A DNA stretch of 64,000 nt from Candidatus Geocrenenecus huangii (GCA_023268155.1 JALNKM010000004.1:62001-126000), one strand, 5' to 3'; shown: positions 8,868 through 17,175, numbered from the stretch's first letter. Translations and numbers: made by a program. The notes: generated from the letters alone by a model not told the origin.

Positions 8868-10110
8868 CATGTTATACCTGGCTTTTGCAGCTCTCAAATC
8901 TAGAAAACTCAGAACGAGTTTAACTATACTTGGAATGGTTATTGGCCCAGCCCTCTACGTTGCAGCAATTGCCTCAACTCAAGGATTTGGAGAAGCTTTA
9001 ACAAGTAGACTACAATCTTTAGGTGCAAACGTGATCATGTTGACGTCCATGCCGAGAAGCGGGGTTGAGTTTACAGACAAGACAATACAGAAAATATCTA
9101 AAATCGAAGATGTAGACGCAGTAGCCCCAGTATATACCATACCTGCAGCCACAGTGAAGATCAAAGGTAAAACAATAGAATTAACTCCAGGAAGTGAGGA
9201 AACATACAGAATCGTTGCAGTTGACTTAGATCTTCTTGAAAAGATTTTTCAAGGATTAGAAATCCAAGAAGGAGAGATTTCGGGTTCTGGAAGATACATC
9301 GCAGTGATAGGTTCAAAGGTTGCAAAACCTGATCAAAGCGACCTACCGGAAGTGAATATCAGCGACTTAATAACTATAGAGGCGACTACGGGTAGAGGTG
9401 AAACGCGAATGATTACAGTGAAGGTGATAGGAGTGCTTAAACAGTATGGTCAAGGTCTTTTTTATAATCCTGATACAACTATATTTATTCCTCTGAAAGC
9501 TGGAAGTAAGCTGGCAAGCACGTCAACATACAATCAGGTATTAGTGATCGCTAGAGACGCTGAGTATGTAGAGGATGTTCAGAGAGGGATAACAAATGTT
9601 CTAGGAGACGGTGTTAGAACGTTCTCACCTCAGCAAATGGTGCAGACGATCCAGCAGACGATAGGTCAATTCTCAATGTTTCTAGGTTCCATGGCCTTCA
9701 TGTCATTCGTTGTCGCCTTCCTGGCGATAATGACGACGATGTTTACATCAGTTACAGAGAGGATTAGGGAGATAGGTATACTTAAAGCAATTGGTTTCAA
9801 GACAAGACATATACTTGGGATATTCCTAACTGAAGCGATATTAATAGGATTTATGGGAGGAGTAATAGGAATAATAGCGGGATCTGTGGGAGGATACTTC
9901 TTCTTTGCACCATTCGGTAACTTGAGAATGCCTGGTGCAGGAGGTGGAGGGGGCCAGACGATGTTAACACTCCAGATAGCTCCCAAGATAACTCCTGAAG
10001 TATTAATAACAGCATTAGTGATGGCCGTACTAATAGGATTATTAGCAGGGATAATTCCAGCGTGGAGAGCTGCCAAGTATACCCCATTGGAGGCGCTCAG
10101 GTATGAGTAA
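8854..10110 (+). CDS. ABC transporter permease, MacB/FtsX family
   Basis: Four-span permease: one N-terminal span (about 19-42, LTILGMVIGPALYVAAIAS), a large extracellular MacB periplasmic-core-like domain (about 45-265), then three spans at about 272-300, 322-350 and 382-408. Family marks include RKLRTSLTILGMVIG at the N-terminus, TERIREIGILKAIGF before the third span and the C-terminal WRAAKYTPLEALRYE. An unusual glycine-rich insert PGAGGGGGQ lies in the short external loop between the last two spans. The start is GTG 8854, overlapping the previous gene by 14 bp; ATG 8869 is the alternative. With the ATPase and the exported protein it should form a membrane complex that moves or releases lipidic or peptide cargo, or signals mechanically. 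Confidence 0.9.
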   Translation: MKLPDMLYLAFAALKSRKLRTSLTILGMVIGPALYVAAIASTQGFGEALTSRLQSLGANVIMLTSMPRSGVEFTDKTIQKISKIEDVDAVAPVYTIPAATVKIKGKTIELTPGSEETYRIVAVDLDLLEKIFQGLEIQEGEISGSGRYIAVIGSKVAKPDQSDLPEVNISDLITIEATTGRGETRMITVKVIGVLKQYGQGLFYNPDTTIFIPLKAGSKLASTSTYNQVLVIARDAEYVEDVQRGITNVLGDGVRTFSPQQMVQTIQQTIGQFSMFLGSMAFMSFVVAFLAIMTTMFTSVTERIREIGILKAIGFKTRHILGIFLTEAILIGFMGGVIGIIAGSVGGYFFFAPFGNLRMPGAGGGGGQTMLTLQIAPKITPEVLITALVMAVLIGLLAGIIPAWRAAKYTPLEALRYE

Positions 10111-10792
10111 CAAGAGTAAACTAGTGAAAGCAGTAAACAAGCTGTTCACCGGGAGAAGTAAGTGGATCACTTTCATCTGCATAGTAGTTGTATTGTCAGC
10201 TCTCTCCATAATCCTAGCATACAATTATTTCATAAATCTCAGAGTAAAGGAGATGGATGATCTGAAAATGCTTCTAGACTTAATGGAGAAAGAGATTAGA
10301 GAAGCAGAACAGCCTCCAATTGGTAGTCCCCCATACCTCAGCAAAGCCGAGATCGAGAAAGCTAAAGACCTGCTCAAAGAAGCCTACGGATTTATGGAGA
10401 GAGGCGACCGTTTCTCGGCTTGGAGGAAGCTTAGAGAACTTATGTTTCTATTCCGTAAATCTATGCCCCCTCCACCTTTAGGCGGTAACGAGACGTACCA
10501 TGAAGAATTGATGTTGAGGAATATGCTCTTGGGTAAGTTGGAGAGAGCCAAGCACTGGTTAAACATCTTTACAAATCTATATGAGAAGACTAGCGATGAA
10601 GAAGTTAGAGGACTCTTATCGAACTCTACTACAAAATTGAGGCAGTTGATCGATGAAGCAAGAGAGCTAATTGATGAAAGCTCTTATATTGAAGCTGGTA
10701 GAAAGCTGAATGAAGCATTTAGAGTAATCAATGAAACATTAAGGTCCTTAAAGACTATGAGTAGCCCTGAAACTTGTAAAATCCCTGCATGA
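10103..10792 (+). CDS. Membrane-anchored helical protein of the ABC cassette (unknown function)
   Basis: I do not recognise the family. It has a short basic N-terminus, one membrane span at about 17-40 (ITFICIVVVLSALSIILAY) and an extracytoplasmic region made mostly of amphipathic helices. Two related segments are visible, each with LL/A-rich helices: KAKDLLKEAYGFMERGDRF (about 77-95) and KLRQLIDEARELIDESSYI (about 176-195), the second followed by EAGRKLNEAFRVIN. This resembles repeats of a helical hairpin found in other archaeal surface proteins. A proline-rich break PPPPLGG lies between them. The ATG overlaps the permease stop by 8 bp, so it belongs to the operon and probably works with it at the outer face. 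Confidence 0.6.
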   Translation: MSNKSKLVKAVNKLFTGRSKWITFICIVVVLSALSIILAYNYFINLRVKEMDDLKMLLDLMEKEIREAEQPPIGSPPYLSKAEIEKAKDLLKEAYGFMERGDRFSAWRKLRELMFLFRKSMPPPPLGGNETYHEELMLRNMLLGKLERAKHWLNIFTNLYEKTSDEEVRGLLSNSTTKLRQLIDEARELIDESSYIEAGRKLNEAFRVINETLRSLKTMSSPETCKIPA

Positions 10793-10828
10793 CAATGCTG
10801 AATGAAATGAATATTCTGTGTCTTCGAG

Positions 10829-11656
10829 CTAAGCAAGCTCCACTTCATTCCTATTATTAACTTTGATAACTCTTACTAATCCCTTTCTTTCAAGTCTTCT
10901 AACAATTCTCCAAACCGTCGTCTTAGGCAGACGTGTTAAAGCTCTAATCTCCGCTTCCGTAACCCTCCTCCTCTTTTTAATCAATTCGAAGACCTTCTTC
11001 TCATCATCAAGAACCATGCTTGAATTCTTTTTCCTCCTAATGTAGAGCATAGCTGAAACTATCGCAATAGGTCCTCCAATAATGCTTGAAAAAATAATTA
11101 TGTAAGAACTGTCTTGTGCTTCCTGTATAGTGTTATGAGGCGTAAACTGTATCACGTACTCGATCTTCCAAAATCCTGGGCTTAATAATAGTTTTAGAGA
11201 ATTTGCTTCCCCCACGATCATTTTAGGGACATCGCTTAGAGATATGATGACACTTCTACTTGGCATCACTACTTCTGCATCCCTATGTAGATATATTTCC
11301 AACGTCCATAATGATCCATTCTTTATAGTTAAAGCCGAGGTCTCGTAATGGATTACGACTTGGTTTGGTATTTCCCCATACAATGTTACTAGGTCTCCGT
11401 TAAGTTGATAGCTGACTAGTCTCCCTTCTCCACCTACTACTAAGATGTTCTCTACTCTGTTTGTAAGAAGCTTAACCGTAACATTCCCATAATCAACTTC
11501 AGGTAAGATTCTATCCTCTATGGCGACTACTCCATCTTCATATATACGCAGGATCAACTCACCCATAGTAACAGCATTAGCTGAAGAGGTAAAGACGAGT
11601 ATTATGAAGGCTAGGAACAGGAACGAAAGATAGAGTTCTTCGGAATCTTCAGCCAT
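10829..11656 (-). CDS. Membrane-anchored winged-helix transcription regulator
   Basis: The N-terminus holds a hydrophobic segment (LSFLFLAFIILVFTSSANAV, about 10-29), probably an uncleaved signal or anchor. An exported beta-rich domain follows (about 30-180) and a second span (about 186-206, SSIIGGPIAIVSAMLYIRR). The cytoplasmic tail (about 215-275) is a winged helix: DEKKVFELIKKRRRVTEAEI, then LPKTTVWRIVRRLERKGLV. This topology is that of one-component archaeal sensors that read an external signal and bind DNA inside. It converges on the ABC cassette, 36 bp from its last gene, and may sense the same envelope signal; the tandem repeat at 6031 is one possible target. A TATA box at 11691-11698 fits the start. 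Confidence 0.72.
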   Translation of the reverse strand: MAEDSEELYLSFLFLAFIILVFTSSANAVTMGELILRIYEDGVVAIEDRILPEVDYGNVTVKLLTNRVENILVVGGEGRLVSYQLNGDLVTLYGEIPNQVVIHYETSALTIKNGSLWTLEIYLHRDAEVVMPSRSVIISLSDVPKMIVGEANSLKLLLSPGFWKIEYVIQFTPHNTIQEAQDSSYIIIFSSIIGGPIAIVSAMLYIRRKKNSSMVLDDEKKVFELIKKRRRVTEAEIRALTRLPKTTVWRIVRRLERKGLVRVIKVNNRNEVELA

Positions 11657-11690
11657 CTAGATGCTCCTACCTATGATGTCTGGAAAACCT

Positions 11691-11698
11691 TATTTATA
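11691..11698 (-). promoter_or_regulatory. TATA box for the membrane-anchored regulator
   Basis: On the minus strand TATAAATA preceded by GAAATG (BRE-like), 35-42 bp before the ATG at 11656. It implies a short leader. Confidence 0.5.
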
Positions 11699-11781
11699 CA
11701 TTTCTAAGCAAAGAATAATGCGGTAATGTTATGAAGATCGGCACCTCAATATGTTCATGTTACCCCTAATATTCTGTAAGA

Positions 11782-11791
11782 TTTAATATTA
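11782..11791 (+). promoter_or_regulatory. TATA box for gnd
   Basis: TTTAATATTA sits 21-30 bp before the GTG start at 11812, the spacing expected for a leaderless transcript. Confidence 0.45.
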
Positions 11792-11811
11792 AAGGCTAGG
11801 CTCTATAGTCT

Positions 11812-13224
11812 GTGCATACATTAAGCTATCTTGGTATAATTGGGCTTGGAGTTATGGGTGGAAACCTTACGTTAAATACTGTTTCAAAGGGATTCACCGT
11901 GTCTATATATGATAAAGTAGTGGAGAAGACAAAGAAACTTTATGAAAAAGCATCAAACATGTTTGAGATTAAGCCTACATATACTATTGAAGAATTCGTC
12001 AACTCTCTTGAGAAACCTAGAAAGATAATCTTACTAGTTCCAGCAGGCCAGCCAGTCGACCAGATACTCGTCTCCCTCTCAAAATACTTGGATGAGGGAG
12101 ATATTGTTTGTGATTGTGGTAATTCTTTCTATAAAGATACGGAGAGGAGACAGGATGAGTTAAAGAAGAAGAATATTGTATTGATGGGGGTTGGGATAAG
12201 CGGCGGAAAAGAAGGAGCATTGAAGGGTCCATCAATCATGGTGGGCGGAGAAGAGTATGGATACTCTGTTATGAGAGAATTTTGGAGGAGTATCTCCGCA
12301 AAAGTAGATAGTGAGCCCTGCGCAGGATACGTTGGATCTAGAGGAGCAGGGCACTTCGTAAAAATGGTTCATAACGGTATTGAATACGCTATCATGGAAT
12401 CTATTGCAGAAACATATGATATTATGAGGAATGTTATGATGTTGGAGATCCCGCATATCAGGAACATGTTTAGAGAATGGCTTAAGCATGATTTGAATTC
12501 ATATCTTCTTGAGATAACTGTAGATGTGCTACAGAGGGTAGATGAAGTAACAAATTTACCAATTGTAGAACTAATATATGATAAAGCTGAACAGAAAGGA
12601 ACAGGTAAATGGACTACCCAGACAGCCTTAGATATAGTTGTTCCAACACCATGTATTGATGCAGCCGTTACTTCTAGAGTAATATCTACGTATAAGGACT
12701 TACGTACATCGTTGTCGAGGAAACTCTGTGAATCTTCAAATAAGAATAAGAGTAATTTAGGGTCAACGGAGCTCTTCCTCGATCATTTAAAGAACTCGTT
12801 TCATCTGGCTATGATTCTATCGTATACTCAGGGTCTACATCTTATCAAGAAGGCTTCAGACGAGTATTCATATAATATCGACATAGTGAAATTGTTGAAG
12901 ATATGGAGGGGTGGATGCATAATACGTTCTGCACTACTAAACAAGCTTATAGAAGTAGTTGAGAGAAATCCGGGAATAGAGAATATTCTAATGGATGACG
13001 AGCTATTCAAGGAGGTTACTGGTCTAGAAGGTTCTCTTAGACTACTTCTTTCTAAGTTAAAATTTACGAATATTCCTACACCTATCTTCGACTCGTCTCT
13101 AAATTACCTGATAGCCCTAAAACGTGAGAGACTACCTGCAAACCTTATCCAGGCTCTTAGAGAAAGATTCGGATATCACGGATTTGAGAGAATCGATACG
13201 GTTGGTAGATTCCATCTAGATTAG
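11812..13224 (+). CDS. gnd: 6-phosphogluconate dehydrogenase (decarboxylating)
   Basis: Oxidises 6-phosphogluconate to ribulose 5-phosphate and CO2 with NAD(P). The N-terminal Rossmann motif is GIIGLGVMGGN (8-18). The substrate site reads GVGISGG (126-132), then GAGHFVKMVHNGIEYAIMES with the catalytic residues K184 and E191 and substrate-binding N188. Further conserved stretches are KGTGKWTTQTALD and, at the very C-terminus, RERFGYHGFERID. At 470 residues it is the long, full-domain form common in bacteria and eukaryotes. The GTG start is supported by the TATA box at 11782. Most thermophilic archaea lack an oxidative pentose phosphate pathway, so possession of the long form is notable. No glucose-6-phosphate dehydrogenase is in the window. 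Confidence 0.93.
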   Translation: MHTLSYLGIIGLGVMGGNLTLNTVSKGFTVSIYDKVVEKTKKLYEKASNMFEIKPTYTIEEFVNSLEKPRKIILLVPAGQPVDQILVSLSKYLDEGDIVCDCGNSFYKDTERRQDELKKKNIVLMGVGISGGKEGALKGPSIMVGGEEYGYSVMREFWRSISAKVDSEPCAGYVGSRGAGHFVKMVHNGIEYAIMESIAETYDIMRNVMMLEIPHIRNMFREWLKHDLNSYLLEITVDVLQRVDEVTNLPIVELIYDKAEQKGTGKWTTQTALDIVVPTPCIDAAVTSRVISTYKDLRTSLSRKLCESSNKNKSNLGSTELFLDHLKNSFHLAMILSYTQGLHLIKKASDEYSYNIDIVKLLKIWRGGCIIRSALLNKLIEVVERNPGIENILMDDELFKEVTGLEGSLRLLLSKLKFTNIPTPIFDSSLNYLIALKRERLPANLIQALRERFGYHGFERIDTVGRFHLD

Positions 13225-13323
13225 CTGAAAAATCTTTTCGAAAAATATAGGGAAAGCCTAGGATATTTTTCTTTGTTAACGCAGTCTTCTAGTTATCTTG
13301 TTCCAGCTTGTTTCAGGAAATTC

Positions 13324-13332
13324 CTTATAAAG
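13324..13332 (+). promoter_or_regulatory. TATA box for the htrA-like gene
   Basis: CTTATAAAG preceded by GGAAATTC, 3 bp upstream of the palindrome at 13335. Transcription should start near 13350-13355. Confidence 0.55.
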
Positions 13333-13334
13333 TC

Positions 13335-13354
13335 CACAAATGCTATCATTTGTG
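13335..13354. promoter_or_regulatory. Perfect 8-bp inverted repeat at the htrA transcription start (candidate operator)
   Basis: CACAAATG-CTAT-CATTTGTG, arms 13335-13342 and 13347-13354. It starts 3 bp after the TATA box and spans the predicted start site, the usual place for a repressor site in archaea. It could also form a hairpin at the 5' end of the mRNA. Confidence 0.6.
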
Positions 13355-13388
13355 AAAATAGATGTCTGGATAAGAGGTGGTAAGTAAG

Positions 13389-14621
13389 ATGAACAGAGCA
13401 TACATCGCATTAACCATAGTTATCGTGGCTGCACTAATATTGTCTGCAGGATCACTAATCCTATACCAACTATCTATTAATGATTTTAACATAAAGCTTC
13501 TACAACTTTCCGAGAAGATCGACGATCTGAGGTCCAGGCTCTCAAACTATGAATATCGCTTAACAGATATAGAAGAAAATCTATCCATTCTGAGGTCGAA
13601 TATTTCCTCAACGGCTGTTTTAACATTGGCTCAGCATAATCTCACCGCTCCGGAGATGGTATATGAGAAAGTTAAAGACTCGATTGTCCTGATAAAATCT
13701 AGAATCGTTGTAGAAACGATCTTCGGTAAAACTTACGCCTCGTCTGAGGGTTCTGGATTCGTATACTCTCCTGATGGATACATTATCACGAACTACCATG
13801 TTGTTGAGAATGCTGAAAGTGTACAGGTATTCTTCCCAGATAGAAGTGTATACGTGGCTAAGATAATTGGAGTAGACCCTTACGCTGATTTAGCAGTATT
13901 AAAAATAGAGCCTGGTGAGAAAACTCTGAACCCCTTAGCTTTTAGTGACTCGTCAAAACTTAGAGTTGGGCAGCCTGTGATCGCTATAGGGAACCCATTC
14001 GGATTAACAGCTACTTTAACTGCGGGAGTGATAAGCCAGTTGAACAGACTTCTCGAAAGCCCTGGCGGTAGAGGTATACCTGGAGTAATACAGTTCGACG
14101 CAGCTGTAAACCCAGGGAACAGTGGTGGACCATTACTAGACTATTCTGGAAAAGTCGTAGGCGTTACAACCGCTATCGCATCAACTACTGGAGAATTTGC
14201 GGGAATAGGTTTCGCGATACCCTCCAACATAGTTGTAAGAGTTGTTAAATCATTAATCGAGAAAGGCAACTATGAGCATCCATGGATGGGTATAGGTGGA
14301 ATAGATGTTAACATGGAGGTAGCTCAATTGATGAATTTGGAGAAAGCATATGGACTACTAATAACAGCTGTTGCAAAGGATAGCCCTGCAGAGAAAGCTG
14401 GGTTGAGAGCTGGCAGCAGGGTGATCACGCTCTCAGATGGAACAAGAATAAATATTGGAGGAGACGTAATAATAGGCGTTGACGGTATAGTCGTCTTCGG
14501 TCTAGCAGACATACTATCATACATTGAAGAATATAAAAGACCTGGAGATACGATAACACTAAAAATATTGAGAGATAATCGTGAAATAGATATTCCATTA
14601 ACATTAGGGTCGATATCATAG
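13389..14621 (+). CDS. HtrA/DegP-like serine protease, membrane-anchored, with PDZ domain
   Basis: Envelope quality-control protease. From ATG 13389 it has one N-terminal span (about 5-27), a coiled-coil stalk (about 30-75) and a trypsin-like domain with the triad H137 (ITNYHVVENAE), D167 (DPYADLAVLKI) and S245 (NPGNSGGPL). A PDZ domain follows (about 295-405) with MGIGGIDV, SPAEKAGLRAGSRVI and GDVIIGVDG. About 410 residues is usual for archaeal HtrA. The in-frame GTG at 13377 would add four residues, but AGAGGTGG at 13373-13380 is a good ribosome-binding site for ATG 13389. The protease should face outside. The palindromic site over its promoter suggests stress-responsive repression. Confidence 0.93.
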   Translation: MNRAYIALTIVIVAALILSAGSLILYQLSINDFNIKLLQLSEKIDDLRSRLSNYEYRLTDIEENLSILRSNISSTAVLTLAQHNLTAPEMVYEKVKDSIVLIKSRIVVETIFGKTYASSEGSGFVYSPDGYIITNYHVVENAESVQVFFPDRSVYVAKIIGVDPYADLAVLKIEPGEKTLNPLAFSDSSKLRVGQPVIAIGNPFGLTATLTAGVISQLNRLLESPGGRGIPGVIQFDAAVNPGNSGGPLLDYSGKVVGVTTAIASTTGEFAGIGFAIPSNIVVRVVKSLIEKGNYEHPWMGIGGIDVNMEVAQLMNLEKAYGLLITAVAKDSPAEKAGLRAGSRVITLSDGTRINIGGDVIIGVDGIVVFGLADILSYIEEYKRPGDTITLKILRDNREIDIPLTLGSIS

Positions 14622-14953
14622 AATCATGAGCATAGAAAAATGAAAAGCCCCCGAATGGAAGCTAGAGGGCTTACATTGTTAAGTAGCAGGCTGATAGAAC
14701 AACACAAGATAAACGGAGTCAAGGTAAACTATTAGACCGTGTAAATTGATAAAAGAGAAGAACGAAATCTCTATGAAAAAGTAATAGAAGATAGAATTAT
14801 ATGGATGCAATATTTGTTGAGTAATCTCTGAAGTATATTTTAATGTAATCAATTCCCTAGAACATGGACTGGTATACTTGCTTCGTCACTCTCTCATAGG
14901 TCAAGATTCTTTTAAAGATAGTTTATGGTTTTTATCCGCGTTACGAGCAGGTG
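14622..14953. other. Intergenic region without a recognised gene
   Basis: No supported ORF. Shortly after htrA lies an inverted repeat AAGCCC (14645-14650) / GGGCTT (14667-14672), which could form a 3'-end hairpin but has no following T run. The rest is AT-rich and unremarkable. Confidence 0.35.
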
Positions 14954-14964
14954 TTTATAAATAA
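14954..14964 (+). promoter_or_regulatory. TATA box for the tandem RAM-domain genes
   Basis: TTTATAAATAA, a near-perfect archaeal TATA box, 57-67 bp before the ATG at 15021. It implies a leader of roughly 35-40 nt. Confidence 0.5.
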
Positions 14965-15020
14965 TGTTGTTCAAAGGAAGCCTTATCTACCATTTTATGC
15001 AATATCTACAATGAGAGTTC

Positions 15021-15254
15021 ATGGCCGTATATGCGTATATTCTACTGAGATGTAGAATGGGAAAACTAAGAGACATGATACCTGAAATCCAGAAGATTGA
15101 AAATGTTAAAGCTGCTTATCCTGTAACTGGTAGATTCGATGCTGTAGTAGAAGTTGAAGTAGAAGATCTGAGGAAGTTGTATGAATTGATTATTGAACGT
15201 ATCCAGGCTATCGAGGGAGTTGAGAGAACGGAGACGCTTCTCTCAGTGGGGTGA
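15021..15254 (+). CDS. Stand-alone Lrp/AsnC ligand-binding (RAM) domain protein 1
   Basis: The 77 residues contain only the alpha-beta RAM fold of Lrp/AsnC regulators: MAVYAYILLRCRMG, then IPEIQKIENVKAAYPVTGRFDAVVEVEVEDL and IQAIEGVERTETLL. The helix-turn-helix is missing. Stand-alone RAM proteins bind amino acids and can assemble with full-length Lrp proteins; no full-length Lrp lies in the window. It precedes a paralogue by 6 bp. The PVTGRFDAVV segment is the conserved effector-site loop. Confidence 0.85.
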   Translation: MAVYAYILLRCRMGKLRDMIPEIQKIENVKAAYPVTGRFDAVVEVEVEDLRKLYELIIERIQAIEGVERTETLLSVG

Positions 15255-15260
15255 GAGAGG

Positions 15261-15494
15261 ATGCCTGTACAGGCATACGTATTCATAAGAGCCTTAAAAG
15301 GTAATGCGAACGCGGTTTTAAGAGGGGTTTCAAGAATTAAAGGTGTAAAGTCCGCTAGAATGGTGACCGGAAGATATGATATTGTAGCGTTCATAGAAGT
15401 TGAATCATTTGAGGAGATCGGAAAACTTGTTGCATCAAGAATCCACAGAGTAAGAGGTGTGCAATCTACAGAGACAGCGGTCGTAACCACATAA
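15261..15494 (+). CDS. Stand-alone Lrp/AsnC ligand-binding (RAM) domain protein 2
   Basis: A paralogue of the preceding gene with the same length and fold: MPVQAYVFIRALKG, then GVSRIKGVKSARMVTGRYDI and IHRVRGVQSTETAVV. It also lacks a DNA-binding domain. The start has a good ribosome-binding site (GAGAGG at 15252-15257) just inside the end of the first gene, so the two are co-translated and may form a heteromeric ligand sensor. A T-rich run at 15501-15509 probably ends the transcript. Confidence 0.85.
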   Translation: MPVQAYVFIRALKGNANAVLRGVSRIKGVKSARMVTGRYDIVAFIEVESFEEIGKLVASRIHRVRGVQSTETAVVTT

Positions 15495-15668
15495 CCTCCC
15501 TTATTTTTTCCCATAAATAGATAGAGCCAATGTATCATTGGCATCACCGACATGTAAAACCGAGGTTGATCCCTCAACACTACCGATAACACCCCTAATA
15601 TCATGAATACGTTAGGAGGGGATAAAGACGCTATGAAAATATCTTATCCATATCTATGTTTCGCGTTC
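15495..15668. other. Structured gap between convergent genes: three inverted repeats
   Basis: Contains a T-rich terminator-like run (15501-15509), CATAAATAG (15512-15520), a perfect hairpin GCCAATG-TAT-CATTGGC (15526-15542), a second GTTGA-TCCC-TCAAC (15565-15578) and a third CCTAA (15594-15598) / TTAGG (15612-15616). It may be a bidirectional 3' region or a small RNA; I cannot decide between them. A 28-codon ORF at its right edge is not convincing. Confidence 0.4.
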
Positions 15669-17099
15669 TTACTCGATGGTGTGGATATTTCTCACGGCAT
15701 AACGTTTTTCTTCACGTAGGTATGAAAGGATAGCGGCAAAAATATTTAATATTGCTGAAGCATATAGAGCATTTCTTATACCCTGTAGCAGCTCGCCGTA
15801 CCGAGTAACAGACTCCATACCAATTTTTCTATCATTAAAGAATTTATATAATTCGCTAGAAGGCATTGTTGTGGATATTACAGCTATTGAGAACGGTATA
15901 CTTAAAGCCATGCTAGTATTTATGATAGTGCTTCTAACACCTGCAGCTACACCTCTTCTCTCACTTGGTACTGAACCCATAACTGAGCTAGCGTTAGGAC
16001 TTCTGAATAATCCTACTCCAAGCCCTCCTAGCATCAGCCCCACTAAGAGAATATTATAGTTAAGATTAACAGAGATATTAGCTAATACTATCAAAGCGAT
16101 GCTGGTAATTGCTAATCCGGCTGTACTAAGTATTCTAGCTCCAATCTTGTCTGAAAGCCATCCACTAACTGGTCCAACTAGTACCAGCGTTAAATCTATG
16201 GGTATCAAACTTAAACCGGCGTGGATAGGAGTAAACCCTAAGATAATCTCAAGATATACTGAGATTAGGAAAGCTAAAGACGCAAAAGATACGCCGTTTA
16301 ATAGATTCGATATGTTTCCAACCGTGAACGTCTTAATTCTGAATAAGTTAAAATCGAGCATTGGGTAAGACGCTTTCCTCTCGAAAAGTATGAACACTAC
16401 AAATAGGATTAGACTTGAAGCGATTAAAGATAACGGTATAGTGGTGGTGATGGCCCCTGAGGTTAATCCTAGCATCAGCAAGGTTATAGAAATAGAAAAT
16501 ATGGCTGCCCCTACAAAATCGAATTTTCCAGATCCTTGAGAAGGACTTGTTTCTCTTAATCTAAATTTGGACCAGAGCCCGCCGAATATACCGATAGGTA
16601 CATTTATCAAGAACAATGCTCTCCAGCCATATAAGCTGATCACCATGCCGCTCAACGTATAGCCGATTATTGTTCCCGCGTTTATTGCTATCTGGTTTAC
16701 GCCTATACCGAGTCCAAGCCCTCTGCCTGCGAATGCATCTGTAACTATCGCCATAGAGTTAACGAACATCGCTGCTCCACCGACTCCCTGAATCAATCTG
16801 AAAACTAGTAACTGGTAGACATTGGATGAAAGTGCACATAGTAGTGAGCTGACAGCGAAGACGAAGTATCCGATAGAGTATAACTTAACTCTACCATGTA
16901 TGTCTCCCAACCTGCCGAATGGTACAAGCAAGATGGTTAATGCAAGGCGGTAAGTTGTTATAAGCCAGCTTCCAGTAGCCAGGTCTGTTCCCAGCTCATT
17001 TATAACTACCGGTAAACCTACAACAAGAAGACTGGCATCAAGGGACGCCATAAATATGCCGACAGTGGTGACCGTGAGAACGCTCCACCGATTCTCCAT
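15669..17099 (-). CDS. MFS multidrug/solute exporter, DHA2 (14-span, EmrB/QacA) family
   Basis: Polytopic membrane protein of 476 residues with about 14 hydrophobic spans. Family marks are the N-terminal MASLDASLLVVGLPVVINELG (motif D1-like), the span 2-3 loop PFGRLGDIHGRVKLYSIGY (motif A), RLIQGVGGAAMFVNSMAIV (motif B region) and span 5 IGVNQIAINAGTIIGYTLSG with YGWRALFLINVPIG (motif C), all diagnostic of DHA2 drug:proton antiporters. Substrate unknown. Its TATA box lies in the A/T-rich run upstream (17105-17135). It is a single gene, convergent with the RAM pair. Confidence 0.9.
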   Translation of the reverse strand: MENRWSVLTVTTVGIFMASLDASLLVVGLPVVINELGTDLATGSWLITTYRLALTILLVPFGRLGDIHGRVKLYSIGYFVFAVSSLLCALSSNVYQLLVFRLIQGVGGAAMFVNSMAIVTDAFAGRGLGLGIGVNQIAINAGTIIGYTLSGMVISLYGWRALFLINVPIGIFGGLWSKFRLRETSPSQGSGKFDFVGAAIFSISITLLMLGLTSGAITTTIPLSLIASSLILFVVFILFERKASYPMLDFNLFRIKTFTVGNISNLLNGVSFASLAFLISVYLEIILGFTPIHAGLSLIPIDLTLVLVGPVSGWLSDKIGARILSTAGLAITSIALIVLANISVNLNYNILLVGLMLGGLGVGLFRSPNASSVMGSVPSERRGVAAGVRSTIINTSMALSIPFSIAVISTTMPSSELYKFFNDRKIGMESVTRYGELLQGIRNALYASAILNIFAAILSYLREEKRYAVRNIHTIE

Positions 17100-17175
17100 T
17101 CGGCTAGAAAATGTATTTATGCATTTAAAAAATCTAACTCTGGAAATGTCTTCCTACATTGATATCTTGTTTTTT

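Noticed and set aside
9666-10076. Minus-strand ORF of 136 residues opposite the FtsX permease
   Set aside because: Antisense shadow of the permease spans; the permease frame is strongly conserved.
14645-14672. Hairpin after htrA as a bacterial-type intrinsic terminator
   Set aside because: No T run follows; archaeal termination relies mainly on T-rich sequence, so the role is unclear.
15642-15728. 28-codon ORF starting after GGAGGGG in the RAM-MFS gap
   Set aside because: Spacing to the putative ribosome-binding site is long and it overlaps the MFS 3' end antisense; hydrophobic composition fits a shadow.
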